Of a stretch of DNA of 35,605 bases, positions 14,481-24,055 are shown one piece after another. The notes beneath the pieces are model-generated. The model was not told where the DNA came from. It did not search any database and saw nothing but the letters and a program-made list of their open reading frames with translations. The number at the start of each line of letters is the position of its first letter. Position 1 is the first letter of the stretch. The stretch comes from an uncultured Bacteroides sp. (GTDB taxonomy: Bacteria; Bacteroidota; Bacteroidia; Bacteroidales; Bacteroidaceae): positions 1 through 35,605 of the forward strand of contig NZ_CAUFUE010000041.1 of the NCBI RefSeq assembly GCF_959029255.1, written 5' to 3'. The position numbers were made by a program, and so were the translations under genes.

Positions 14481-17117
14481 ATGGAATTAGCAAGTAAGTA
14501 CAATCCCGCTGACGTGGAGGGAAAGTGGTACCAATATTGGTTGGATCATAAATTATTCAGTTCGAAACCCGATGGTCGTGAGCCTTACACCATCGTTATC
14601 CCGCCTCCTAACGTCACTGGTGTGTTGCACATGGGACACATGCTTAATAATACCATTCAAGATATCCTGGTTCGTCGTGCACGTATGGAAGGTAAAAATG
14701 CTTGTTGGGTGCCGGGTACCGACCACGCTTCTATTGCTACCGAAGCGAAGGTTGTGAATAAGCTGGCCGCTCAGGGCATCAAGAAGACTGACCTTACCCG
14801 CGATGAGTTTCTGAAACATGCTTGGGAATGGACGGATGAACATGGTGGCATCATCTTGAAGCAGCTTCGCAAACTGGGTGCTTCCTGCGATTGGGACCGT
14901 ACCGCTTTCACGATGGACGAGAAACGTAGCGAGAGTGTGCTCAAGGTATTTGTAGACCTTTATAATAAAGGGTTGATTTATCGTGGTGTCCGTATGGTAA
15001 ACTGGGATCCGAAAGCTTTGACTGCCCTTTCTGACGAAGAGGTTATCTATAAGGAAGAACACAGCAAGTTGTATTATCTGAAGTATATGGTAGAGGGTGA
15101 TTCTGAAGGGCGTTATGCCGTAGTGGCTACTACTCGTCCTGAGACTATCATGGGAGATACGGCAATGTGCATTAATCCTAATGACCCGAAGAATGCCTGG
15201 TTGAAAGGTAAGAAAGTAATTGTTCCGTTGGTTGGTCGTGTTATTCCGGTTATCGAAGACGATTATGTAGATATTGAATTCGGTACAGGTTGTTTAAAAG
15301 TAACTCCTGCCCATGATGTGAACGACTACATGTTGGGTGAGAAATATAATTTGCCCAGTATCGACATCTTCAATGATAACGGTACACTCAGCGAAGCGGC
15401 CGGTTTGTATATCGGAATGGACCGTTTCGATGTGCGCGCGCAGATAGAGAAAGACCTTGCTGCTGCCGGATTGCTGGAGAAGACAGAAGCTTATACCAAT
15501 AAAGTCGGTTGTTCTGAACGTACCAATGTGCCTATCGAACCGAAGCTCTCTATGCAATGGTTCCTGAAGATGCAGCATTTTGCTGATATGGCATTGCCTC
15601 CGGTAATGAATGATGAATTGAAGTTCTATCCTGCTAAGTATAAGAATACCTACAAGAATTGGTTGGAGAACATCAAGGACTGGTGCATCAGCCGTCAGTT
15701 GTGGTGGGGACATCGTATTCCGGCTTATTTCCTTCCGGAGGGCGGATATGTAGTAGCCGCTTCTATCGAGGAAGCTTTGAAACTGGCAAAAGAAAAAACA
15801 GGTAATAATGCACTGACTGAAGCTGATTTGCGTCAGGATGAGGATTGCTTGGATACTTGGTTCTCTTCTTGGTTGTGGCCTATCTCTCTATTTGACGGTA
15901 TCAATAAACCGGGTAATGAAGAAATCAATTACTATTATCCTACCAGTGATTTGGTGACAGGACCGGATATCATCTTCTTCTGGGTGGCCCGAATGATTAT
16001 GGCAGGTTATGAATATGAGGGTAAGATGCCTTTTAAGAATGTTTACTTCACAGGTATCGTTCGCGATAAGCAGGGACGTAAGATGTCCAAGTCACTCGGA
16101 AACTCTCCTGATCCGCTGGAACTGATTGAAAGATTCGGCGCTGACGGTGTACGTATGGGAATGATGCTTTCGGCTCCTGCCGGTAATGATATTCTTTTCG
16201 ATGATGCGCTTTGTGAACAGGGGCGTAATTTCTGCAATAAGATATGGAATGCATTCCGCCTGATTAAGGGATGGGAAGTAAGTGCGGAGGTTGCAGTACC
16301 CGAGTCGGCAGAGCTGGCAATGCGTTGGTTTGAGGTTAAGCAAAATGCGGTAGCTGTCGAAGTGGCGGATTTGTTCGGTAAGTATCGTCTGAGTGAAGCA
16401 TTGATGGCTGTTTATAAACTGTTCTGGGATGAATTCTCTTCCTGGTATCTGGAAATGATTAAGCCTGCTTATGGCCAGCCTATCAGTAAGAAAGTATATG
16501 AAACGACGATTGCTTACTTCGATAATCTGTTGCATCTGTTGCATCCTTTCATGCCGTTTATTACGGAAGAGCTCTGGCAGCATCTTTCAGACCGCAAGGA
16601 AGGTGAGAGTCTGATGGTAAGTCCTATCTCTTCTTCTACTGCGAAGATGGATGAAAGCATTGCACAGCAGTTCGAGGTAGTAAAAGAGATTATCAGTAAT
16701 GTTCGTTCCATTCGTTTGCAGAAGAACATCGCTCAGAAAGAAGCGTTGGAGTTACAGATTGTCGGCGAAAATCCGGTTGCCGAATTCAATTCTGTCATCG
16801 TGAAGATGTGTAATTTATCTGCCATTGATGTAGTAGAAAACAAAGCAGACGGTGCCGCTTCATTCATGGTTGGAACAACGGAATATGCAGCGCCTTTGGG
16901 TAGTATGATTGATGTCGAAGCTGAAATAGCCCGTATGGAAGCCGAACTGAAACATAAGGAAGGTTTCTTGCAAGGCGTCATGAAGAAGTTGAGCAATGAA
17001 AAGTTTGTGAACAATGCACCCGCTGCCGTCCTTGAGTTGGAACGCAAAAAGCAAGCTGATGCTGAAAGTATCATTAATTCTTTAAAGGAAAGCATCGCTG
17101 CTCTGAAAAAAGCTTGA
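14481..17117 (+). CDS. valS: Valine--tRNA ligase
   Basis: Charges tRNA-Val with valine. The 878-residue class I synthetase has its HIGH-type motif as HMGH at residues 50-53 (in PPPNVTGVLHMGHML). It also has the connective editing domain (TTRPETIMGDTA near residue 217), a SRQLWWGHRIPAYF segment, and KMSKS at residues 534-538. A C-terminal coiled coil characteristic of ValRS begins near residue 810 (VEAEIARMEAELKHKEG, then FVNNAPAAVLELERKK). Length and motif order are normal for the family. It ends in a strong terminator. Confidence 0.98.
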   Translation: MELASKYNPADVEGKWYQYWLDHKLFSSKPDGREPYTIVIPPPNVTGVLHMGHMLNNTIQDILVRRARMEGKNACWVPGTDHASIATEAKVVNKLAAQGIKKTDLTRDEFLKHAWEWTDEHGGIILKQLRKLGASCDWDRTAFTMDEKRSESVLKVFVDLYNKGLIYRGVRMVNWDPKALTALSDEEVIYKEEHSKLYYLKYMVEGDSEGRYAVVATTRPETIMGDTAMCINPNDPKNAWLKGKKVIVPLVGRVIPVIEDDYVDIEFGTGCLKVTPAHDVNDYMLGEKYNLPSIDIFNDNGTLSEAAGLYIGMDRFDVRAQIEKDLAAAGLLEKTEAYTNKVGCSERTNVPIEPKLSMQWFLKMQHFADMALPPVMNDELKFYPAKYKNTYKNWLENIKDWCISRQLWWGHRIPAYFLPEGGYVVAASIEEALKLAKEKTGNNALTEADLRQDEDCLDTWFSSWLWPISLFDGINKPGNEEINYYYPTSDLVTGPDIIFFWVARMIMAGYEYEGKMPFKNVYFTGIVRDKQGRKMSKSLGNSPDPLELIERFGADGVRMGMMLSAPAGNDILFDDALCEQGRNFCNKIWNAFRLIKGWEVSAEVAVPESAELAMRWFEVKQNAVAVEVADLFGKYRLSEALMAVYKLFWDEFSSWYLEMIKPAYGQPISKKVYETTIAYFDNLLHLLHPFMPFITEELWQHLSDRKEGESLMVSPISSSTAKMDESIAQQFEVVKEIISNVRSIRLQKNIAQKEALELQIVGENPVAEFNSVIVKMCNLSAIDVVENKADGAASFMVGTTEYAAPLGSMIDVEAEIARMEAELKHKEGFLQGVMKKLSNEKFVNNAPAAVLELERKKQADAESIINSLKESIAALKKA

Positions 17118-17139
17118 TTTTATATTTAAACAGATATGG

Positions 17140-17179
17140 AGAAGTCCGGATTTCTAACAGAGAGTCCGGACTTCTTTTT
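17140..17179 (+). terminator. Intrinsic terminator of valS
   Basis: AGAAGTCCGGA and TCCGGACTTCT are perfect 11-bp arms (17140-17150 and 17165-17175) around a 14-nt loop, followed by TTTTTATT. It lies between the convergent valS and the acidic-protein gene. Confidence 0.9.
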
Positions 17180-17260
17180 ATTCTTGATGTCAGGTATATA
17201 ATATAAGTAAATGGATATAATTAAGCATGGATACTTATCTTGAATATCTCCGTTTGGTAT

Positions 17261-17707
17261 TTATTTCTCTAATAACTCTTTCAGAAATGTATCCAGTTCT
17301 TCGTCCAGTCCTTTCAGCAATTCTTCATTTACCAATAACGTGTCGTCGTCCATCAGCAGGAGTTCGGCAACAGTCTCTTTATCTTCGTCTACCAGAACAA
17401 AAGAGAAAGGTTTCATGATAGTCAGCTTGTCGAAAAGGCCATTGTTTTTCAGGTTGCAAAGAAGGTTACTCAAACCACGTTCTATACTTTCATAAAAATC
17501 ATCCCCTTCGTAAGACATCCATTCCTCAATGGTGGCGTTTGCCAATTCTTCGTCTTCATCATCGAAAATGATAAATTCACCGGTACCTTGATTGGTTTGC
17601 AGATGAATATCTGTAACGATAGATTGTTCACAACCGCAAGCATACTTACTGATTGCCTGTTTTATGGTAGCCTCGAGGATAGTTAATACTGATTGACTGA
17701 GTTTCAT
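17261..17707 (-). CDS. Acidic cytoplasmic protein of unknown function
   Basis: A 148-residue protein with no signal peptide or membrane segment and a very high share of Asp and Glu (for example FIIFDDEDEELANATIEEW, then DEELDTFLKELLEK at the end). It begins with a helix, then CGCEQSIVTDIHLQ, and alternates strands and helices. I do not recognise the family. A -7 element (17735-17742) lies 28 bp upstream of the ATG, and the preceding lipoprotein gene ends 66 bp away. The acidic composition could suit binding to a basic partner, but this is only a suggestion. Confidence 0.75.
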   Translation of the reverse strand: MKLSQSVLTILEATIKQAISKYACGCEQSIVTDIHLQTNQGTGEFIIFDDEDEELANATIEEWMSYEGDDFYESIERGLSNLLCNLKNNGLFDKLTIMKPFSFVLVDEDKETVAELLLMDDDTLLVNEELLKGLDEELDTFLKELLEK

Positions 17708-17734
17708 AATTGCCTTTCTTTCTTAATAGATGTT

Positions 17735-17742
17735 CAAAGGTA
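17735..17742 (-). promoter_or_regulatory. Predicted -7 element for the acidic-protein gene
   Basis: The minus strand reads TACCTTTG (TAnnTTTG), 28 bp upstream of the start codon. Confidence 0.5.
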
Positions 17743-17773
17743 GGGAAAATAATGAATAAAGAATAATGAATGA

Positions 17774-18883
17774 TTAAAAATCATCATTAAATCTCTGCAT
17801 TTGCATGTTCAGGCGTGATATTCCTTCCTTTCTCTCCTTCAATTCGGTCACATACAAAGTAGTAAACACATAGTTGGGGAGGTCTCCTGTTCCCAGTTGT
17901 GACAAGTCGCGCCTGTCTACCCCGTCTATCTCGCGTGCTTCAGCCTGAGCCTTCAAAGCCCAGTCGGTAGCGGTTTCTATGCTGTCCTGCATTTCATATC
18001 CTAAAGCCAAGTTATAGGCAGCCCGCATTTTTTGTTTACCCTTCTTTGTCTGATAGGTTTGTTTCCATAACTCGATGGCTTTGTCCCATCTCTTTTCCTT
18101 GACATAAACGGCTGCATCACGCATGTTCACAGAGCCTCCAACAAACATATATCGGTTAGCGGTCTTCCAGTGGGGGAGGAGATGTTTCACCGGAACTGTT
18201 CCGGCAAATTCCGAAGCCTCTTTCAGCATGTCCTTCTCGTTGATAAGACGTGCAAGTACAAAAGTCTCCGTGCCGCCTATTTCATCCCAGAAAATACTGT
18301 CATTGCTATTTACGGTCACCATAGGACCTCTGCGATTGGGCAAGTAAACCTTCACGGTAGGATATATCTTTACGTCTACGGTACCATAGTAGGCTCCCAT
18401 ATCAGGTATAAAGTTTATTTTGCGGATAGAACGCATCTGTATGTTTTCCAATGCTATCAGGAAGTCTACGTCCAAGCTTTGAGTAAGTGCATCCACCTCA
18501 TCCTTAGTCAAAGTGCTTTCGCGGGGGGTGATATCTTTGGCACGCAACGCCGAGTCGCAGATAACGATTTCGTTGAAATAATTCTCGGCGGCAAGTGCAT
18601 TTGCCAGCGCTTCGGTGGTAATGGAGGCATCACCATTGTAGTAGTCCACTTTTCGTGCCACTTCTGTTTCACTTTTTTTCTTATCTTCTTCGCTGGCTAT
18701 AAGTTTGTTGTCCGGCACTTCGGGCATATTGTTGACGATAGCCACCCGTTTCAGGGTTTCGGGAAAACTAACTTCAGCAGGCAGCATATAGTCTATTGAA
18801 AGTTGTTCTATACTTTGGCATCCGCTTAAAAGCAATAAGCTGAACAGTAGCAGATAATAAGAATATTTGGTCATAGTCTTCAT
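17774..18883 (-). CDS. DUF6340-like lipoprotein
   Basis: A predicted lipoprotein of 369 residues from the ATG giving MKTMTKYSYYLLL, with lipobox LLSGC and the modified Cys at residue 22. The mature N-terminus (MLPAEVSFPETLKRVAIVNNMP) and later segments match what I remember of DUF6340. The C-terminal part, with KRWDKAIELWKQTYQTKKGKQKMRAAYNLALGYEMQ, reads as TPR-like helices. A TTG six codons upstream is a possible but poorer start. Its -7 element (TACTTTTG on the minus strand, 18899-18906) sits immediately upstream. Function is unknown; an envelope location is clear from the lipobox. Confidence 0.82.
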   Translation of the reverse strand: MKTMTKYSYYLLLFSLLLLSGCQSIEQLSIDYMLPAEVSFPETLKRVAIVNNMPEVPDNKLIASEEDKKKSETEVARKVDYYNGDASITTEALANALAAENYFNEIVICDSALRAKDITPRESTLTKDEVDALTQSLDVDFLIALENIQMRSIRKINFIPDMGAYYGTVDVKIYPTVKVYLPNRRGPMVTVNSNDSIFWDEIGGTETFVLARLINEKDMLKEASEFAGTVPVKHLLPHWKTANRYMFVGGSVNMRDAAVYVKEKRWDKAIELWKQTYQTKKGKQKMRAAYNLALGYEMQDSIETATDWALKAQAEAREIDGVDRRDLSQLGTGDLPNYVFTTLYVTELKERKEGISRLNMQMQRFNDDF

Positions 18884-18898
18884 TCTTTGTTCTAAAAA

Positions 18899-18906
18899 CA
18901 AAAGTA
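18899..18906 (-). promoter_or_regulatory. Predicted -7 element for the DUF6340-like lipoprotein gene
   Basis: The minus strand reads TACTTTTG (TAnnTTTG), about 16 bp upstream of the ATG at 18883, just beyond the secA terminator. Confidence 0.5.
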
Positions 18907-18925
18907 ATCTTTTTACTCGGATAAC

Positions 18926-18966
18926 AAAAAGCCTCGAATAGTTTTTTAACTATTCAAGGCTTTTAT
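18926..18966 (-). terminator. Intrinsic terminator of secA
   Basis: AGCCTCGAATAGTT and AACTATTCAAGGCT form a 14-bp stem with one mismatch around a T-rich loop, flanked by A and T runs, so it can act in both directions. It lies 63 bp past the secA stop codon. A second perfect 10-bp inverted repeat (AGTTGAAAGT 18968-18977, ACTTTCAACT 19003-19012) lies between it and the stop codon. Confidence 0.8.
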
Positions 18967-19028
18967 TAGTTGAAAGTCGGCTGCACAAAGTCTTGCGTAG
19001 AAACTTTCAACTCTTAACTTTCAATTGT

Positions 19029-22000
19029 TTATGCGTTTCTTCCGTGGCAGTTCTTATATTTCTTACCACTTCCGCAAGGACAAGGATCGTTACGTCCTAC
19101 CGTTTTTTCCGCACGGATAGGTTCGCGCTTCACTTGTTCGCGTGTATCCTGTTGGGCGGCTGCCTGTTGGTTGGGGTCGCTCAAGTCTTGTTTCTGTTCG
19201 CGGTACTTGCTTAAATCCTGGCGCTCTTCCTGTGTTGCCTGGCGGATTTCCTGCGGTTCCTGTACAGGGATTTGTCCACGCATCAAGATAGAAACTGTCT
19301 GGTTGTTAATCTTGTCCACCATTACGTCGAACAGAGTTACAGACTCCAGTTTATAAATCAACAGCGGGTCTTTCTGTTCGTAACTGGCATTCTGTACGGA
19401 ATGTTTCAGTTCATCCAGTTCGCGCAGATTTTCTTTCCAAGATTCATCAATGACGTGTAGCAAGATAGATTTCTCGAATGCTTTCACCACTTCCTTACAT
19501 TCGCTGTCGTAAGCAGCCTTCAGGTTACAGGAAATGTTATACATACGCTTACCGTCCGTGATAGGGATAAGGATGTTTTCGTACATGTGTCCCTGGTTCT
19601 CATAAACCTGCTTGATAACCGGATAAGCAATCTGTGCCATGCGCTCAGTCTTACGCTTGAAGAGTTCCATGGCAGCATCGAATGCTCTGTCCGCCAGCGC
19701 TTCTTTCTTCTCATTGCGGAATTCTTCTTCCGTGAACGGAGTTTCCATTGCCAGCGTTTGTAGCAAGTCCATTTTGCAATCCTCGTATGTCGGAGTCTCG
19801 ATGGCATTGGCGCAACGGTCCCAAATCATGTTTACGATATCCATGCCGATACGTTCGCCCATCAAAGCGTGGCGGCGTTTGGTGTAAACCACGGTACGCT
19901 GCTTGTTCATAACGTCATCATATTCCAACAAACGTTTACGGATACCGAAGTTGTTTTCTTCCACCTTCTTCTGTGCGCGTTCAATGGATTTTGAAATCAT
20001 GCTGTGTTCAATCATTTCACCTTCCTTGAAACCGAGTCTGTCCATCACGCTGGCGATACGGTCGGAAGAGAACAGACGCATCAAGTCATCTTCCAGAGAG
20101 ACGAAGAACACAGATGAACCCGGGTCACCCTGGCGTCCGGCACGACCACGCAACTGGCGGTCCACACGACGTGACTCGTGACGTTCCGTACCGATGATGG
20201 CGAGACCACCCGCAGCCTTTACTTCCGGGCTCAACTTGATGTCGGTACCACGACCTGCCATGTTGGTAGCAATGGTTACCGCACAACTCAAACCGGCTTT
20301 GGCTACGATGTCAGCTTCCTTTTGGTGTAATTTCGCATTCAATACATCATGCTCAATCTTGCGCATAGTCAGCATCTTGCTCAGCATTTCAGAGATTTCT
20401 ACAGAGGTAGTACCCACCAATACCGGGCGTCCGGCTGCCACCATCTTTTCAATCTCCTCGATAACGGCTTTATACTTTTCGCGTTTCGTCTTATAAACGC
20501 GATCGTTCATATCATTACGGGCAATGGGACGGTTTGTCGGGATAACAACTACATCCAGTTTGTAGATGTCCCAGAGTTCGCCTGCTTCCGTTTCGGCAGT
20601 ACCGGTCATACCGGAGAGCTTGTGATACATACGGAAGTAGTTCTGCAAAGTAATCGTGGCGAATGTCTGTGTCGCAGCTTCCACTTTCACACCTTCCTTG
20701 GCTTCGATGGCCTGATGCAAACCGTCGGAATAGCGACGGCCCTCCATGATACGTCCCGTTTGTTCGTCTACAATCTTCACCTGACCGTCGATAACTACAT
20801 ATTCGTCATCTTTCTCGAACATGGTGTAAGCCTTCAACAACTGGTTGATGGTGTGTACGCGTTCCGATTTGATGGCGAAGTTCGTCATCAGTTCGTCTTT
20901 CTTTTCCAGGCGTTGCTCGTCTGTCAGACTCGTTTCATTTTCCAGCTCGGAAAGCTGGGCGGTGATGTCCGGCAAAACAAAGAAAGTAGGGTCTTCGGAG
21001 TTACCGCTAATCAAGTCCACACCCTTATCCGTCAGGTCTACACTGTTCAACTTTTCATCAATAACAAAGTACAACGGGTCGGTAACCTCGTGCATACGTT
21101 TGTTGTTCTGCTCCATGTAGATTTCCTCGGTCTTGAGCATACCGGCTTTGATGCCCTGTTCACTGAGGAACTTGATTAATGCCTTGTTCTTCGGCAAGCA
21201 CTTGTGGCTGCGATACAAAGCAAGGAACCCTTCTTCCACCTCTTTTTTATTGTCGGAAGCGATAAGGCGTTTGGCATCGGCAAGATATTGCGTAGCCAGT
21301 CTCTTCTGGGCTTCCACCAGTCTTTCCACCAGCGGGCGGAGTTGTTCAAAGAGTTGGTCGTCACCTTTAGGCACCGGACCGGAGATAATCAGCGGAGTAC
21401 GGGCATCGTCAATCAATACAGAGTCCACCTCATCGACGATAGCATAGTTGTGCTGGCGTTGTACAAGGTCTTTCGGGCTGATAGCCATATTGTCACGCAG
21501 GTAGTCGAAACCAAATTCATTGTTCGTACCGAATGTGATATCTGCCAGATAGGCTTGGCGGCGTGCGTCGGAGTTAGGCTGATGCTTGTCGATGCAGTCC
21601 ACGCTCAAGCCGTGGAACATATACAGCGGGCCCATCCATTCGGAGTCACGTTTAGCCAGATAATCATTCACGGTTACTACGTGCACACCGTTTCCGGTCA
21701 GCGCATTGAGGAATACCGGCAAGGTAGCCACCAAGGTTTTACCTTCACCTGTCGCCATTTCAGCAATTTTACCCTTATGCAATACCACACCACCAAACAA
21801 CTGTACATCATAGTGTACCATGTTCCATACGGTATCGTTACCACCGGCCACCCAGTGGTTCTGGTAGATGGCTTTGTCACCGTCTATACGTACAAAATCT
21901 TTGGTAGCGGCGAGTTGGCGGTCAAAATCGGTAGCAGTCACTACGATTTCTTCATTTTCAGAGAAACGCTTGGCTGTTTCCTTTACAATGGAGAAGGCTA

Positions 22001-22325
22001 CAGGTAATACCTCTTCAAGCGCTTTCTCGTAAGTTTCAAGAATTTCTTTCTCTATCTTGTCTATTTGGGCAAATACCTCTTCGCGGTCTTCCAGTTCGAT
22101 ACTTTCAACACTGGCTTTCAGTTCTTCTACCTTGGCGCGCTGTTCGGCGGCTGTTTCGCGGATATAAGCTTTCAGTTCTTCTGTCTTGGCGCGCAAGGCG
22201 TCATTGTCGAGTTTGGCTACTTCAGGATAAGCGGCTTTGATTTTGTCTACCCACGGTTTTATTTCTTTCATGTCGCGGGTGGATTTGTTGCCGAAAATCG
22301 AGCTTAAAATTTCATTAAATCCCAT
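19029..22325 (-). CDS. secA: Preprotein translocase ATPase SecA
   Basis: The ATPase motor that drives unfolded proteins through SecYEG. Walker A is MATGEGKTLVA (residues 190-200) and the DEAD-type Walker B is VDEVDSVLIDDART (297-310). The second RecA fold has NMAGRGTDI and the arginine-finger region RRVDRQLRGRAGRQGDPG. The C-terminus has the SEC-C zinc motif CPCGSGKKYKNCH, which binds SecB or ribosomes in other species. At 1098 residues it is about 200 longer than E. coli SecA. Extra sequence lies near residues 50-105 (acidic coiled coil) and about 315-480, as is usual in Bacteroidetes. It has its own promoter and is monocistronic. Confidence 0.98.
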   Translation of the reverse strand: MGFNEILSSIFGNKSTRDMKEIKPWVDKIKAAYPEVAKLDNDALRAKTEELKAYIRETAAEQRAKVEELKASVESIELEDREEVFAQIDKIEKEILETYEKALEEVLPVAFSIVKETAKRFSENEEIVVTATDFDRQLAATKDFVRIDGDKAIYQNHWVAGGNDTVWNMVHYDVQLFGGVVLHKGKIAEMATGEGKTLVATLPVFLNALTGNGVHVVTVNDYLAKRDSEWMGPLYMFHGLSVDCIDKHQPNSDARRQAYLADITFGTNNEFGFDYLRDNMAISPKDLVQRQHNYAIVDEVDSVLIDDARTPLIISGPVPKGDDQLFEQLRPLVERLVEAQKRLATQYLADAKRLIASDNKKEVEEGFLALYRSHKCLPKNKALIKFLSEQGIKAGMLKTEEIYMEQNNKRMHEVTDPLYFVIDEKLNSVDLTDKGVDLISGNSEDPTFFVLPDITAQLSELENETSLTDEQRLEKKDELMTNFAIKSERVHTINQLLKAYTMFEKDDEYVVIDGQVKIVDEQTGRIMEGRRYSDGLHQAIEAKEGVKVEAATQTFATITLQNYFRMYHKLSGMTGTAETEAGELWDIYKLDVVVIPTNRPIARNDMNDRVYKTKREKYKAVIEEIEKMVAAGRPVLVGTTSVEISEMLSKMLTMRKIEHDVLNAKLHQKEADIVAKAGLSCAVTIATNMAGRGTDIKLSPEVKAAGGLAIIGTERHESRRVDRQLRGRAGRQGDPGSSVFFVSLEDDLMRLFSSDRIASVMDRLGFKEGEMIEHSMISKSIERAQKKVEENNFGIRKRLLEYDDVMNKQRTVVYTKRRHALMGERIGMDIVNMIWDRCANAIETPTYEDCKMDLLQTLAMETPFTEEEFRNEKKEALADRAFDAAMELFKRKTERMAQIAYPVIKQVYENQGHMYENILIPITDGKRMYNISCNLKAAYDSECKEVVKAFEKSILLHVIDESWKENLRELDELKHSVQNASYEQKDPLLIYKLESVTLFDVMVDKINNQTVSILMRGQIPVQEPQEIRQATQEERQDLSKYREQKQDLSDPNQQAAAQQDTREQVKREPIRAEKTVGRNDPCPCGSGKKYKNCHGRNA

Positions 22326-22367
22326 TATATATAATTGTTTTTATTATTATTCGATTTATAGAGAGTG

Positions 22368-22398
22368 CAAAGTTACTGATTTCTATACAGATTACACA
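22368..22398 (-). promoter_or_regulatory. Predicted secA promoter
   Basis: The minus strand has TAACTTTG (22368-22375) with TGTG 19 bp upstream (22395-22398), close to the TTTG-19-TAnnTTTG consensus. It lies in the 144-bp gap after the PafA-like gene. Confidence 0.5.
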
Positions 22399-22469
22399 GA
22401 TTTGCACTGATTATTTTAAAGGATTGCACTCTGAATATTCAGGCACGGATTATACGGATAATCACGATT

Positions 22470-24038
22470 TTAGTAGTTGAGTGCGCTTGCTGTGCAGGCA
22501 TTCGGTGCGCGGATGCGCATGAAGTTTGTCAAAGTCGGTGCTATGCGGTCTGCACTGACGGGAGTATGGATAGTTTCAGCTTTGATACCTCTGCCCATGA
22601 GGATAAGCGGTGCCGGTATGTCAGCGGCACGCACTACGCGATTGTCGGTGCTGTTCTCCTGCATGATAGTCCAACCCGGCAACACTTCAATGAGTAAGTC
22701 ACCTGAACGATGGCGGTGGAACCCGTTGCGTATGCGTTCTATCTGTGGAGACCACGGTCCCAGTAACAACCGGTAGGCAGAATACGCCTTGTCTACACCG
22801 CTGAACTGAACCAGAAATTCGGCAGACTTCTCTTGCAGCTCGGCAAGGTTCAGTTGCTTGTTCTCTATTAATTTATGGTTAAGGTATATCTGTCGGTCAT
22901 AAAATCCTTCCACATATTGCCCTTCGCCGTAAGTTGCCATCAGATACATGTTCAGCAAAGTGGCGCAACGGTTCAGGTAGAACTCTCCGCCGGGAATGCG
23001 GTATATGCCCACGTCAGCGCCTTCCGGGTCGGCATATCCGGTGGAAGTGATACAGAAAAGTACATTCTGCAAACCCACTTTACGTTCCAGTATGTCCAGC
23101 AGGTTGGCAATACTGCGGTCCAGGCGGGCGTATGTGTCCTGCATCTCCATGGCACACTCCTGTGTGCTGCGATGGTTATAGTTTCCCGCGTAATAGGTCA
23201 ATGACAGCAAGTCCGTAATATCATCCCTGCCGATAGTGCTTTTGTCCAATATTTCCTCGGCAAGGCGATTAACCTCGTCGTTTACAAGCGGACTGGTTAT
23301 CAACCGTCGGAACTTGTTTTCCTTTTCAATCTCGAACTTATATTTAAAGGCGGAAGTCCGCCATTCCGGCAAGAACGTATAACTTGTGATGGGGTGGATG
23401 GGAGTCCATTCCATTTCTTTGATACGGAAGTCGGGCGACTGTTGGTCATTATACTGGCTGCCCCACCACGGAAATTCCCCGTAATAAGTAGAGCCACACC
23501 ATTTTCCCGTCTTGTTGTTCAGCCAGAAAGCGCCGTTTCCGGCATGTCCGGCAGACAGGATGGCGGCATCTCGAAAAGGAGCCACGGCATATACCAGCGC
23601 TGCATTCCGTGTAGCTATCTTCAGCTCATCCGCCACGGTAGAGGTCAATAGCTGTGAAGGGGAAGAATTCTCATCGGTATAGTTACCCATAAACGCAGGG
23701 TCGTCTACGCAATTCTTGGGGCGTAAAGTCTTGGAGTCGAGCCAATGTTCGGCAATGATACCGTTCATTGACGGTGTGGCGCCCGTATAAATAGTGGCAA
23801 TCGCCGAAGCGCGGTCAGTCCCGCAGAAAGGAAATTCTGCCTGGCGGAACACTTTGCCTTCCCGCATCAGTCGCTTGAACCCCTTTTCTCCATAGAGAGA
23901 CGAGAACGCCTCCAGGTAGTCCGTGCGTAGCTGGTCGATAGTCAAAGTTACCACCAACTTAGGAGCGGTAGGCAGCGATTGGGCTTGCAGGCCGCTGAAT
24001 GTTAATGCGAGTATAGAGGTTATCAGTCCTTTTTTCAT
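22470..24038 (-). CDS. PafA-like alkaline phosphatase superfamily protein, probably catalytically degenerate
   Basis: A 522-residue protein with a signal peptide (about residues 1-20). It resembles the PafA phosphatase fold from end to end: TIDQLRTDYL (first metal Asp, D35), ATIYTGATPSMNGI (81-94), AILSAGHAGNGAFW (159-172), RSTQ and DTYARLDRSIANLLDILERKVG (301-322), and PLILMGRGIK (477-486). Most active-site positions look substituted. The metal-ligand DH of SADHG reads STGYA (332-336), and the DxxxH ligand motif reads AGNYNH (284-289). The KxR pair reads FRD (155-157), and the late His region reads ADIPAPL. It starts 17 bp after the lnb gene and probably shares its transcript. The fold call is strong; loss of activity is inferred from an alignment made from memory. 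Confidence 0.85.
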   Translation of the reverse strand: MKKGLITSILALTFSGLQAQSLPTAPKLVVTLTIDQLRTDYLEAFSSLYGEKGFKRLMREGKVFRQAEFPFCGTDRASAIATIYTGATPSMNGIIAEHWLDSKTLRPKNCVDDPAFMGNYTDENSSPSQLLTSTVADELKIATRNAALVYAVAPFRDAAILSAGHAGNGAFWLNNKTGKWCGSTYYGEFPWWGSQYNDQQSPDFRIKEMEWTPIHPITSYTFLPEWRTSAFKYKFEIEKENKFRRLITSPLVNDEVNRLAEEILDKSTIGRDDITDLLSLTYYAGNYNHRSTQECAMEMQDTYARLDRSIANLLDILERKVGLQNVLFCITSTGYADPEGADVGIYRIPGGEFYLNRCATLLNMYLMATYGEGQYVEGFYDRQIYLNHKLIENKQLNLAELQEKSAEFLVQFSGVDKAYSAYRLLLGPWSPQIERIRNGFHRHRSGDLLIEVLPGWTIMQENSTDNRVVRAADIPAPLILMGRGIKAETIHTPVSADRIAPTLTNFMRIRAPNACTASALNY

Positions 24039-24055
24039 TGGAATATCAAGTAAAG

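Noticed and set aside
20349..21179. Long open frames opposite secA
   Set aside because: They lie wholly inside the conserved SecA coding sequence, and the translations look like shadow proteins rich in His, Phe and Val.
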